Positions 44,669 to 52,396 of a DNA stretch of 64,000 bases are shown here, piece after piece. The position numbers were made by a program, and so were the translations under genes. How positions within the stretch are numbered: position 1 is the stretch's first letter; every line of letters begins with the position of its first letter. This DNA is from JAISFI01 sp031552335 (GTDB lineage Bacteria; Bacteroidota; Bacteroidia; Bacteroidales; Azobacteroidaceae). The stretch lies in NCBI GenBank assembly GCA_031552335.1, contig JAVBMQ010000008.1, forward strand, positions 17,226 through 81,225, in the 5' to 3' direction. The notes under the pieces were generated by a model, which had not been told where the DNA came from, ran no database searches, and worked only from the letters and a program-made list of their open reading frames with translations.

Positions 44669-44980
44669 TTATAACATAGCACAAGCTTTTCGTATTTCCT
44701 CAAAGCGCATTAATAGTTTTTTGTCTTTTCGTGCTAATTGCATATTATACCGTGTTTGCATATTAACCAACATTTCAGCTTCAATGCCAAGTGAAGCTTC
44801 AAACATCAAAGCAACACTTGCTGTGACAGGGCGTTTTGCATTTAATATCTCATTCAACATAGTATAGGACATTTTCATTTGCTGGGCAAGTTCTTTCTGA
44901 GAAATACCCCGGTATTCTATTTCTTCTTTTAATATTTCACCCGGATGTGTAGGGGTGAATGGATATCCTAAATTTCCCAT
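44669..44980 (-). CDS. higA: HigA-type antitoxin (XRE helix-turn-helix)
   Basis: A 103-residue DNA-binding antitoxin. The N-terminal phrase FTPTHPGEILKEEIEYRGIS and the helix-turn-helix (SQKELAQQMKMSYTMLNEIL followed by NAKRPVTASVALMFEASLG) are characteristic of the HigA/VapI family. It starts 4 bp after the end of the toxin frame, in the toxin-first order typical of higBA. The antitoxin represses its own operon and neutralises the HigB mRNA interferase. Here it looks intact while its toxin is frameshifted, so it may persist as an orphan regulator. Confidence 0.9.
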   Translation of the reverse strand: MGNLGYPFTPTHPGEILKEEIEYRGISQKELAQQMKMSYTMLNEILNAKRPVTASVALMFEASLGIEAEMLVNMQTRYNMQLARKDKKLLMRFEEIRKACAML

Positions 44981-44984
44981 ATTT

Positions 44985-45306
44985 TTATTTGTAATGATTA
45001 GATAATTCGATAATTGTACAAATTGTTATGATCGCTTCGTCTTCTTCATTTTTTGAGACTTCAAACTCTAACCGGTATTGATTATTGACGCGTATGGAAG
45101 ACAATCCTTTTTTTGTCACCTTGCAATACCTCGTAATGTAAAGAATTGATACGATATAGAGCTTCAATACATGATGCATCATTTAATATGTCAATCCGCC
45201 TTTTATAATTTACAATTACATTAGGCTGGAATCGGTATTTCTTCTCAGTAGACTTTCCGGTGTAATACAGTTCGGAAAGGTATTCTTTGTCGAATTTTAC
45301 GATCAT
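44985..45306 (-). pseudogene. higB: HigB-type toxin, frameshifted in a T7/A7 run
   Basis: Two overlapping frames together make one HigB-like mRNA interferase of about 107 residues. The first part (start 45306) reads MIVKFDKEYLSELY ... SLHYEVLQGDKK; the second continues GLSSIRVNNQYRLEF ... IIELSNHYK. They are separated by one extra base in a homopolymer of seven T on the plus strand (45108-45114). With six, the family sequence would run through. The first frame otherwise ends after 74 residues, losing the C-terminal strands that contain the catalytic part of RelE-type toxins. It could be a true mutation, a sequencing error or a slippage site. A -7 box lies 21 bp upstream. Confidence 0.8.
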
Positions 45307-45326
45307 AATCTTTTGTTCTTCTGGGA

Positions 45327-45334
45327 CAAAGATA
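45327..45334 (-). promoter_or_regulatory. -7 box of the higBA operon
   Basis: The minus strand reads TATCTTTG (perfect TAnnTTTG), 21 bp before the higB start. No -33 TTTG nearby. Confidence 0.5.
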
Positions 45335-45421
45335 ATACATTTATTTATAAATTCACTAAAAAAGAGAATTTTCTAAATATGAGATTATGTAAAAATAAGA
45401 TTCAATATAAAAAATGATCTC

Positions 45422-46462
45422 TCAATACCCTGCTTTTTCCTTAATATAACCCCGCGCCCTCTCAATCACACTATCATACGGTTTCCCCCATTCAAGCGTC
45501 TGGTAAATATCCGGAGCAATCCCTTCTTCAATACTATTTTTATCAGGATCTAATACTGGACTGGCAGAAAATCTTACAGACCAGCCATTGGGCAGTTCTG
45601 CCGAGAATGGGAATCCGCCCCCTCCACCGGTAGTGGTTCCCATGATACAAACAGTAGGAAGTTGTCTCATCGTGTTGACAAAGTCATTGGTTGCACTGAA
45701 ACATTGCCTGCTGGTAAGTACAACTACCGGTTTTTGAAACCCTAAACGGGTAGTAGGTTCTAAGTAGCGGGGATAAGGTTCTGAAAAATCATTGTGTCCT
45801 TTCCCTGTTTTGTGCATGATATATCCGGTCAGGATTTTTTGATTGGTGAACCGCGAGGCCAGGACATCCACATTTGATAGGGAACCTCCCCCGTTATCCC
45901 GTACATCTATGATGATACCATGACAAACTTCCAGTTTTTTGATCACATAATCCAGGTTTCCTTCTCCGATCCCACTGGAAAAACTTTCGTAATAAATATA
46001 TCCCACATTGTCATCCAGTATTTTGTACTGCAGACCGGATGCAATCATATAATCCCGGCCCAGATAAAGGGGGCTTTTCAATAGGTTGACGTCGAAATTT
46101 GATACGGAATCCTGGTACCAGCTATCATAACGCGCAACATTGAAAGGCGCTGACAGATTAACATGTCCGTCGCGTACTTCGGCCAACATCTCGGCCAATA
46201 GATAAAACAAAGACTCATTACTCATCTGAGGATCAATCCGGGCAGAATAATCACGATATACTTTGTCCCAGTCTACCTCTTTTTCCTCAAAAAAGCAGTA
46301 GTGTTCATCCATGATCTTCCACAAGGCTTCAAAATTTCCTTTTGGATTATTCTCAAATTCATCGAAATCCATGCAGGAAGAAAGGAAAAAAATGCTGCAG
46401 AAGAAAGACATAACTCTGCCCCAGCGGACGATATGAAACCTATGTGTATCTTTATTCTTCAT
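45422..46462 (-). CDS. S41 family C-terminal-processing-type peptidase, lipoprotein
   Basis: About 346 residues from the ATG at 46462 (the TTG two codons upstream would nearly abut the preceding stop). Lipobox FFLSSC after a hydrophobic segment, so it is membrane-anchored. An N-terminal helical cap (FEALWKIMDEHYCFFEEKEVDW) is followed by the S41 catalytic core: GIIIDVRDNGGG, and the nucleophile Ser256 in SRQCFSATND, then GTTTGGGGG and PDIYQT. This pattern is the tricorn/CtpA-like S41 family common in Bacteroidota; a clear PDZ domain is not visible. It begins 2 bp after the outer-membrane-protein gene, so the two are co-transcribed and perhaps functionally linked in envelope proteolysis. Confidence 0.85.
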   Translation of the reverse strand: MKNKDTHRFHIVRWGRVMSFFCSIFFLSSCMDFDEFENNPKGNFEALWKIMDEHYCFFEEKEVDWDKVYRDYSARIDPQMSNESLFYLLAEMLAEVRDGHVNLSAPFNVARYDSWYQDSVSNFDVNLLKSPLYLGRDYMIASGLQYKILDDNVGYIYYESFSSGIGEGNLDYVIKKLEVCHGIIIDVRDNGGGSLSNVDVLASRFTNQKILTGYIMHKTGKGHNDFSEPYPRYLEPTTRLGFQKPVVVLTSRQCFSATNDFVNTMRQLPTVCIMGTTTGGGGGFPFSAELPNGWSVRFSASPVLDPDKNSIEEGIAPDIYQTLEWGKPYDSVIERARGYIKEKAGY

Positions 46463-46464
46463 TT

Positions 46465-47607
46465 TCAATCAAATACCCTCCTGTATTTATTTCCGTTTAT
46501 TTGTTTTCTCCCCGGAATACTGAAAAATTCTTTTACAAAACCAATCAAAAATGTGTTAGAGTGGATACTTGTTTTTATACCACCTACATTGGTATTATAG
46601 AGATTGTTCAGATAAGTCAACCGCAAAGTAATCGGTTGCAGGGGCATTTCTATCGTAAAATAATTTTTCATAATGAACTGATTATGAAAAGAAGCGAAAT
46701 GTACCAGGTTATCATGATTCCCGAGGGAGATTTCGTAATAGGATTCTCCTTGCTGAGGCGAAAACATACAACCGATAAAGGGAACATCCATTTGATACCG
46801 GATGGTAAATGGCTGGTTTTTTATCTGAAAACGGTAATCGGCCATTCCTGAAAGAGACAGATTGACATTGACCTTGGCTGAAACGGGATTATTTCCGTTG
46901 CGGGTATTGTAAATAGCACCTAAAAAAGGGTTTATATTTGAACCGGCAAGCAAGCGTAACTTCGGAAGTGGTCTGAAGTGATAATGCAATCCGTAGCTGT
47001 AGTCAATGAAAAGGCTGTAATCTGAAGCCGTTTCTGTCTTGTTTCTGGTAGAAGAAAAATCAATATCGATCAATTGTTGTGTGGAGATATTGCCATCCCA
47101 CAGATCAGTCATTTTCATGTGGTCACTGAGTACCCTGATTCCCCAACCATTATATTTGCTTTCATTTCCCGGGGTCAGGTAAGTGTCATAGATGTTATAC
47201 AAACCACCTCCGATCAATGTAGAACGATAAGAGAGATTTACTGGTTTTTCTTCCTGGGAAAATAATTGAAAAGGGAAGAGAATGCATAACAAAATTAGAA
47301 CCACCCATTTCCCGTTTTTGTCTGCCCCTTCCCGGGCGATAATGCCTGATTCCTTTAATTTTTTTACATTATTTTCCACTGTGCGGCGGGGCTTGTCGGT
47401 CTGTCTGGCAATTTCGACAACTGAAACTTTTGGATTTTGTTGCATAAAACTAATTATCAGTTTTTGCAATAAACTTACACCACCAAGGTAGCCGGAAGTT
47501 GTTAAGCCATCGACTTGTTGCAAGCCGATAGCAGTTTGCCAGATCTGGCTTTTCTCTTTTTGCGAGGGTTCGCCCTGACGGATGTATTCTTCAAAATCTT
47601 CTATCAT
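46465..47607 (-). CDS. Outer-membrane beta-barrel protein with an N-terminal Fic-protein remnant
   Basis: A 380-residue chimera. Residues 1-42 (IEDFEEYIRQGEPSQKEK, AIGLQQVDGLTTS) look like the antitoxin-like leader of Fic AMP-transferases. Residues 46-103 form a winged-helix segment (VSVVEIARQTDKPRRTVENN) as found at the C-terminus of such proteins; the Fic catalytic HPFx(D/E)GN motif is absent. Residues 102-118 are a hydrophobic signal-like stretch ending FSQ, followed by a beta-rich domain (119-380) typical of DUF3316-like outer-membrane proteins (FIDYSYGLHYHF, GNHDNLVHFASFHNQ). A GTG at codon 102 could start the outer-membrane protein alone, but it lacks the usual basic residues. A -7 box lies upstream of the long frame. 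The downstream S41 gene follows after 2 bp. Confidence 0.7.
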   Translation of the reverse strand: MIEDFEEYIRQGEPSQKEKSQIWQTAIGLQQVDGLTTSGYLGGVSLLQKLIISFMQQNPKVSVVEIARQTDKPRRTVENNVKKLKESGIIAREGADKNGKWVVLILLCILFPFQLFSQEEKPVNLSYRSTLIGGGLYNIYDTYLTPGNESKYNGWGIRVLSDHMKMTDLWDGNISTQQLIDIDFSSTRNKTETASDYSLFIDYSYGLHYHFRPLPKLRLLAGSNINPFLGAIYNTRNGNNPVSAKVNVNLSLSGMADYRFQIKNQPFTIRYQMDVPFIGCMFSPQQGESYYEISLGNHDNLVHFASFHNQFIMKNYFTIEMPLQPITLRLTYLNNLYNTNVGGIKTSIHSNTFLIGFVKEFFSIPGRKQINGNKYRRVFD

Positions 47608-47633
47608 ACCGTAATTGGCGTATTTCTAACAGG

Positions 47634-47641
47634 CAAATATA
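47634..47641 (-). promoter_or_regulatory. -7 box upstream of the Fic/outer-membrane chimera
   Basis: The minus strand reads TATATTTG, perfect TAnnTTTG, 27 bp before the ATG at 47607, giving a leader near 20 nt. It places the promoter ahead of the Fic-like portion. Confidence 0.5.
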
Positions 47642-47722
47642 TGGGAATTTCATGAAAAAAGCAATGATCCGGGGTAATCATGTGTACTTTTGTTTGTCCT
47701 TTATTTATTGGGGATCCTTATC

Positions 47723-50700
47723 TTATTGATTTTGATATTGATATTCATAATTTTCCAGTATATTTCCGTACATATCTTTGATTTGTTTTAAGCGATTAAA
47801 GAGGTCATATTCATAATAGGTTATTTTACCTGAAGGATCTGTTATTGTTTGTACACCAACCAGCGGTTTATAGGTGTATGTTGTGATAAATGCATTCTTC
47901 ATATTGGAATTTTTTCTTAAATCATTAATAGGGGTAATATTGGGATTTGTACTCTCAGCCAAGTTATTGATGTAAGTTTTTGTCAAAATACTTTCCACCT
48001 GAGAATATGTTACATTCTTTATTTCGGCAACAAGATGCTGGTAGTTATATGACCAAAGATAAACAACCTTATCTGCATCATCTTTAGATACATATTGTGG
48101 ATTGCCATGCGCATCATAATTATGATAAGTAACACGTTGTTCTTTCTGATTATTTTGATCTTTCTTTTGTGAAACAACAGATCCCTTGAGATGCAAATTA
48201 TTAAACAGGCCATAGTTGATGGTTGTTTCATCTGCGAATATATTATTGACATAATTGCTGAATTGAACCGGTAAATTTACCATATGCCTGGCCTTCATTT
48301 CTTCCGTTATTGTACTCCCATAATTACTTGTATAAATTATTTTATTTTCAACTTGTTTTGATTGACTGTCTGTAGTTTTAATTGTTCGTGGTAAGTAATT
48401 CAAATTATCATACATGTAATCTGTTGTTTTCACTATACTATCTTGTCCCTGATTGAAATAATCAGTGATTGTTTCGCGACCCAACCCCAACCAATTACTT
48501 TGATAATAATAATGCTTGAAAACGTGACTGGGAGATAAAGAGAAAGCCCGAAACCAAGTAGGAGGGTAACCTTCTGATAACAAAAGTGAGGAATACCTGC
48601 TTTCTACTGATGAAAAAAATTTAAATCTGGAAAGGCCGTGTATTTCGGTTGTATATTGAGAATTAGATTGATAACCAAATGTTTGCTTTCGAACCAATTG
48701 ATTATTTTTATCATAATGACATATTTTCTCCACCAAACCATTTTCTAAGGCAATTAATGCCGGTTGATTAGGGATCACTCCCTGTGGATTTTTGAAAAAA
48801 TCTCTGGTAGAAGGATTGTATTTTGTGGTTTGAGGTATTTGTTCATAAGCATAACCCGGATATACATCATGTTTATTTTCAAAAGAATAAATTGTCTTTG
48901 TAGTACTAAAGCCATCTGTACACATCTCTTCTACCTGAGAATAAGCAATTGGAGACGAAGCCATTTTGGGCGTTAAATCGACTATAGGAGAAGAACGAAC
49001 AAGTATGATGCTATGAGAATCTAACCGGACATCATTCATTACAATATTAAGACTAACATCCATCTCATCATACACATAATTTGTATAATGCAAGGGGGTA
49101 ATGAACATATACCCTGATGATTTATTATCTTTGCTATAATTAAAGTACTTATGAGACAATTTTTCTCCATTTAAATTCTTATCTATAATTTTTTTTACAC
49201 GCAAGCCTCCTCCCTGTGTTATCCATTTTTCAACATTAGATTTAAATTCAAACTTTAGAAGATGTTTCACCGAAAGTCTATGTGGAAGTCCATCGGAAGG
49301 AGGATTTAGACTGGTTAAGTATGTAAAAAAAGTATTATTCACATCAACTCTATAAGGTTGATTCGGATAGAGAATAAGACTTCCCTCTTTAGTATTAGAA
49401 GTAATAACATTACCCCCTCCTACTCTACGGGGAACGGGAAAAGCTATCTCCAAGTTCAGGGGAAAGATACGGAGAGATCCTAAATTTTCTACTGTAAAAT
49501 AAGAATCAGGAGCAGATATAAGAGTCAATTCATAATTAACATTAGTAGTATCTTTGACCTGATAAGTACGGGTTCGACTATATTCTACCGAAAAAGTGGA
49601 ATTACTTTGAGGAGTATTCCCTCTTGCTTCATTAATAGAAAAAATATAAGGATCGTACTTGTATGGATTTTCTGGAAGCCAATTTGGTGGTCCTGGAAGA
49701 TTAAGATAATCCAAAACTTGGCTCCCCTGTGCAATAAAAAATTTATTATCAAAATCGTGAGGTTCATATGTCAATTCGGTTGTTCCTCCTGTTGGGTATT
49801 TAACAGATGTGAGCATGCCATGTTGCATAAGAGAATCTACCGGAGACCTATCTCTCCCTGCATAATAATAAGATTTGTTTTCTAAAGGAATATTTAATGG
49901 AGGAATTAAGGACCCTTCCTCGATCATATTAGTTTTATCTCCCCATATTTTAGGACCTAAGGAAGCATTATAATATCCCCAAAAATCGATTTGAGATGAA
50001 TTTTTTTTAGGTAGATATCCTCGATTATAAGAAAATTCGTACATTCCATTAATTGCATTCTTTTCAATCACTTTATCCAACATTAAACGGCAAGTATTGT
50101 AATCATTTTCATTCCCTAAATAAGAATAATGAAATGTATAAGATGCAATCTCTCCAGATGCATTTTTAATAGAAATATAATCTAATTTATGAGGAGCAGG
50201 GGCTGTGTCTTTACCTTTATAATTATTTCCATCTAAGTCTTTTCGGGTAGAAACTACAAAATCTATACTTCCATTTGGAAATTTTATTTTTTTCAGTACA
50301 GATTGGTTCATAATAGAATAATTGTATGTATGAAAAACTATCGGCGAGAAAGAACCTCCTGTTCCCGGTTCTTTAAATCTAATTTCCTCCTGAACAAAAG
50401 CGGGACTCGTTACAGTATCTGTAGTGTATTCAAATTCTATTTTTTCTTTATTAGGCGCTTCAATATAATCAATATACCAAGCATTTGTAACCATATTAGA
50501 TGCGATATGAGCATTGGGTACCTTTATGTTGTATTTACCTGTACCTAAAATATTTTGATCCACACTTTGTGATACTCCGTAAGATTTTGACATGTAGTTA
50601 ATTCCAATCCGATCTTTACTCTCTTCATTAACACCAAATACATATTTAAAACCATCACCATCAATAATAGTCCAACTACCATTACTATTATCATATGTGA

Positions 50701-51325
50701 CATGAACATAATCTTTCCTGTTTTTAACAATTGCAACAGTATTGTGTCTTTGCAAAAATAAGGTTCCTGAATGATTTGCGACATTAAACATGAATAAATC
50801 AGGTTCTGAATCTGCCTCTGTATAAAAAGGGGTATCTATATTCGGATTTCGGGATGACCCCATGGCATTTCCCCATGGTGAAGTATAATCCAAATAATGA
50901 TTTGAATTTCCAGAATTGTATATATTTTCTATTGTATAATCCTGCCAATATCCCAAATAAGACGGAGTACCAAAGTCATATTTATCCATATTCTCCCTAA
51001 CAATAAAGCCACCTGCATTTAAGGACCAACCTAATCCTACCCATGAAGCTTCTTGTGCAACTTTTATTCCTGAAGCATTATAGCTAAGAGAAATCGGAAT
51101 TTTTTTTCCACTTAAATTTATTTCATAAATAGGTATCGAAATATTTGCAGTTCCAGTATAATGATCTACAGGAAGATTTCCGAATTTTTTCAATGAAGCA
51201 GCATTGGGTGTTGTCGGTAAAACTGCCGGAAGACTCAAATAGGTAGCTTTATAGTCATGATCTGTTTGAGCATTCATTATCATGGCCATGCTCAATAGTA
51301 ATTGAATTAAGATTATCTTCTTCAT
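47723..51325 (-). CDS. Large RHS/YD-repeat protein without core domain
   Basis: A 1200-residue exported protein (signal peptide 1-19, ending MNAQ). The N-terminus has the Bacteroidota RHS opening (VLPTTPNAASLKKFGNLPVDHYTG, then IPISLSYNASGIKVAQEASWVGLGWSL). YD-type repeats follow, the last near the C-terminus (ITDPSGKITYYEYDLFNRLKQIKD). The protein ends at NYEYQYQNQ with no RHS-associated core and no effector tip. In other Bacteroidota, RHS proteins of this start usually continue into the core. Here the core is in a separate gene (52393-55911), so the two may form one shell in trans. It is the last gene of the five-gene operon, 27 bp after the TonB-C-like lipoprotein. Confidence 0.85.
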   Translation of the reverse strand: MKKIILIQLLLSMAMIMNAQTDHDYKATYLSLPAVLPTTPNAASLKKFGNLPVDHYTGTANISIPIYEINLSGKKIPISLSYNASGIKVAQEASWVGLGWSLNAGGFIVRENMDKYDFGTPSYLGYWQDYTIENIYNSGNSNHYLDYTSPWGNAMGSSRNPNIDTPFYTEADSEPDLFMFNVANHSGTLFLQRHNTVAIVKNRKDYVHVTYDNSNGSWTIIDGDGFKYVFGVNEESKDRIGINYMSKSYGVSQSVDQNILGTGKYNIKVPNAHIASNMVTNAWYIDYIEAPNKEKIEFEYTTDTVTSPAFVQEEIRFKEPGTGGSFSPIVFHTYNYSIMNQSVLKKIKFPNGSIDFVVSTRKDLDGNNYKGKDTAPAPHKLDYISIKNASGEIASYTFHYSYLGNENDYNTCRLMLDKVIEKNAINGMYEFSYNRGYLPKKNSSQIDFWGYYNASLGPKIWGDKTNMIEEGSLIPPLNIPLENKSYYYAGRDRSPVDSLMQHGMLTSVKYPTGGTTELTYEPHDFDNKFFIAQGSQVLDYLNLPGPPNWLPENPYKYDPYIFSINEARGNTPQSNSTFSVEYSRTRTYQVKDTTNVNYELTLISAPDSYFTVENLGSLRIFPLNLEIAFPVPRRVGGGNVITSNTKEGSLILYPNQPYRVDVNNTFFTYLTSLNPPSDGLPHRLSVKHLLKFEFKSNVEKWITQGGGLRVKKIIDKNLNGEKLSHKYFNYSKDNKSSGYMFITPLHYTNYVYDEMDVSLNIVMNDVRLDSHSIILVRSSPIVDLTPKMASSPIAYSQVEEMCTDGFSTTKTIYSFENKHDVYPGYAYEQIPQTTKYNPSTRDFFKNPQGVIPNQPALIALENGLVEKICHYDKNNQLVRKQTFGYQSNSQYTTEIHGLSRFKFFSSVESRYSSLLLSEGYPPTWFRAFSLSPSHVFKHYYYQSNWLGLGRETITDYFNQGQDSIVKTTDYMYDNLNYLPRTIKTTDSQSKQVENKIIYTSNYGSTITEEMKARHMVNLPVQFSNYVNNIFADETTINYGLFNNLHLKGSVVSQKKDQNNQKEQRVTYHNYDAHGNPQYVSKDDADKVVYLWSYNYQHLVAEIKNVTYSQVESILTKTYINNLAESTNPNITPINDLRKNSNMKNAFITTYTYKPLVGVQTITDPSGKITYYEYDLFNRLKQIKDMYGNILENYEYQYQNQ

Positions 51326-51352
51326 ATGTGAAATATATTTAACAATTTTCTT

Positions 51353-51838
51353 TTACAGATTATTCTTGTCTATATGTATCGTTTTTGTCAATATTACATT
51401 AACAACTTTGCCTTCATGAACTCCTGCTTGCCAGTTTTGCATTAAGTTTAAGGCTTTTAATCCTGCTTTTTCAAAATCTGTAAGTTTGTCTGTTGCTTTG
51501 TTATAAATCCTTGCTCCGATTAAATTTCCTCTATCATCAATAGCAAATTGAATTTGCAACTTTGTTTGGGTATTGTCTTCTGAATGTAGAGAAAAATCAT
51601 ATTGAAAGTATTTGCTAAAGTCAGTCATAAAAGCCATATCACCATCTTTGTAGCAAGGCATTTTTTCAACAAAGACATACACGTACCGCCGAGTTAAATT
51701 ATCGTACTGTACTAAATTATTTCTCTGTTGACACTTTGACGAACCACAAGAGCACATAGATAGTATTGCAAAAATCAATAAACTACATTTATTTATTAGT
51801 AACTGGTGTGCCGGGAGTATTGAGCCAATAGTTTCCAT
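51353..51838 (-). CDS. Small lipoprotein with TonB C-terminal-like domain
   Basis: A 161-residue protein. A hydrophobic stretch (CSLLIFAILSMCSC) with a Cys-rich lipobox candidate suggests lipidation. The start is uncertain because 16 polar residues precede the signal. The C-terminal half (QIQFAIDDRGNLIGARIYN, ALNLMQNWQAGVHEGKVVNV) has the pattern of the TonB C-terminal domain, which touches outer-membrane receptors, but the usual N-terminal transmembrane helix and proline-rich linker of TonB are absent. It lies between the candidate immunity gene and the second RHS gene. It may be an accessory or immunity-related protein; function is unknown. Confidence 0.65.
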   Translation of the reverse strand: METIGSILPAHQLLINKCSLLIFAILSMCSCGSSKCQQRNNLVQYDNLTRRYVYVFVEKMPCYKDGDMAFMTDFSKYFQYDFSLHSEDNTQTKLQIQFAIDDRGNLIGARIYNKATDKLTDFEKAGLKALNLMQNWQAGVHEGKVVNVILTKTIHIDKNNL

Positions 51839-51928
51839 AATACTTTTTCATACTCTTATCGTTTGGGAATTACAAACTTTTTCATTGGAATAACTGCCCC
51901 TGTTCCTTTAGATTTGCAAATTAATAAA

Positions 51929-52396
51929 CTATTCCATAAATTTTATTGTATCAAAACCTTGCATAATCTCGGAATCATACCAGTTCTTAATACTCCATTC
52001 TATTTGTAAATTGTTATCAATTGTACTTATTTTGATTAGATAATTGTACTTAGCATAAGCATATGTCTTCCAGATACCAATTTTATTATAACAAATATTT
52101 TTATACTTAATCTCTAATATGTTTTTTCCATATGAAGAAGGTATTTTTGATGTTAAAGACATATGATAAATTAGCTCTCTATTATGTTCATCCCGAATTC
52201 CGCTCTCTCCAAGCCAATAAATAAAAATATCTTTTTTTATTTTATCGTCTACCTGTATAACATATGAGTCTTTAGTAATACCTATTCTGTCAATTATACG
52301 ACCAACACCTTGTTTTCCAAAGAGCAAAAAGGAAAGAGAAACAACCAATAGTATAGAAACTCCAAAAATCCACATACATTTATAAAACTTTTTCAT
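51929..52396 (-). CDS. Small membrane-anchored protein, candidate immunity protein
   Basis: A 155-residue protein with a basic start and one hydrophobic helix (about 8-27, MWIFGVSILLVVSLSFLLFG), so it is anchored in the cytoplasmic membrane with a periplasmic domain, or is a secreted protein with an uncleaved signal. The remainder is a beta-rich domain rich in Lys, Ile and Tyr without a recognised family. Its start overlaps the stop of the RHS core gene by 4 bp, the usual coupling between polymorphic toxins and immunity genes. That position is the only basis for the immunity proposal. Confidence 0.6.
   Translation of the reverse strand: MKKFYKCMWIFGVSILLVVSLSFLLFGKQGVGRIIDRIGITKDSYVIQVDDKIKKDIFIYWLGESGIRDEHNRELIYHMSLTSKIPSSYGKNILEIKYKNICYNKIGIWKTYAYAKYNYLIKISTIDNNLQIEWSIKNWYDSEIMQGFDTIKFME

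Noticed and set aside
44613..44684. Longer N-terminus of the CE12-type esterase starting at 44684
   Set aside because: The extra 24 residues are hydrophilic and precede a complete signal peptide beginning at the ATG at 44612; they are more likely untranslated leader.
45100..45120. Programmed -1 frameshift in higB
   Set aside because: A -1 shift at the A-run does not lead into the frame that encodes the rest of the toxin; the needed change is +1 (or -2), so a classical slippery heptamer does not explain it.
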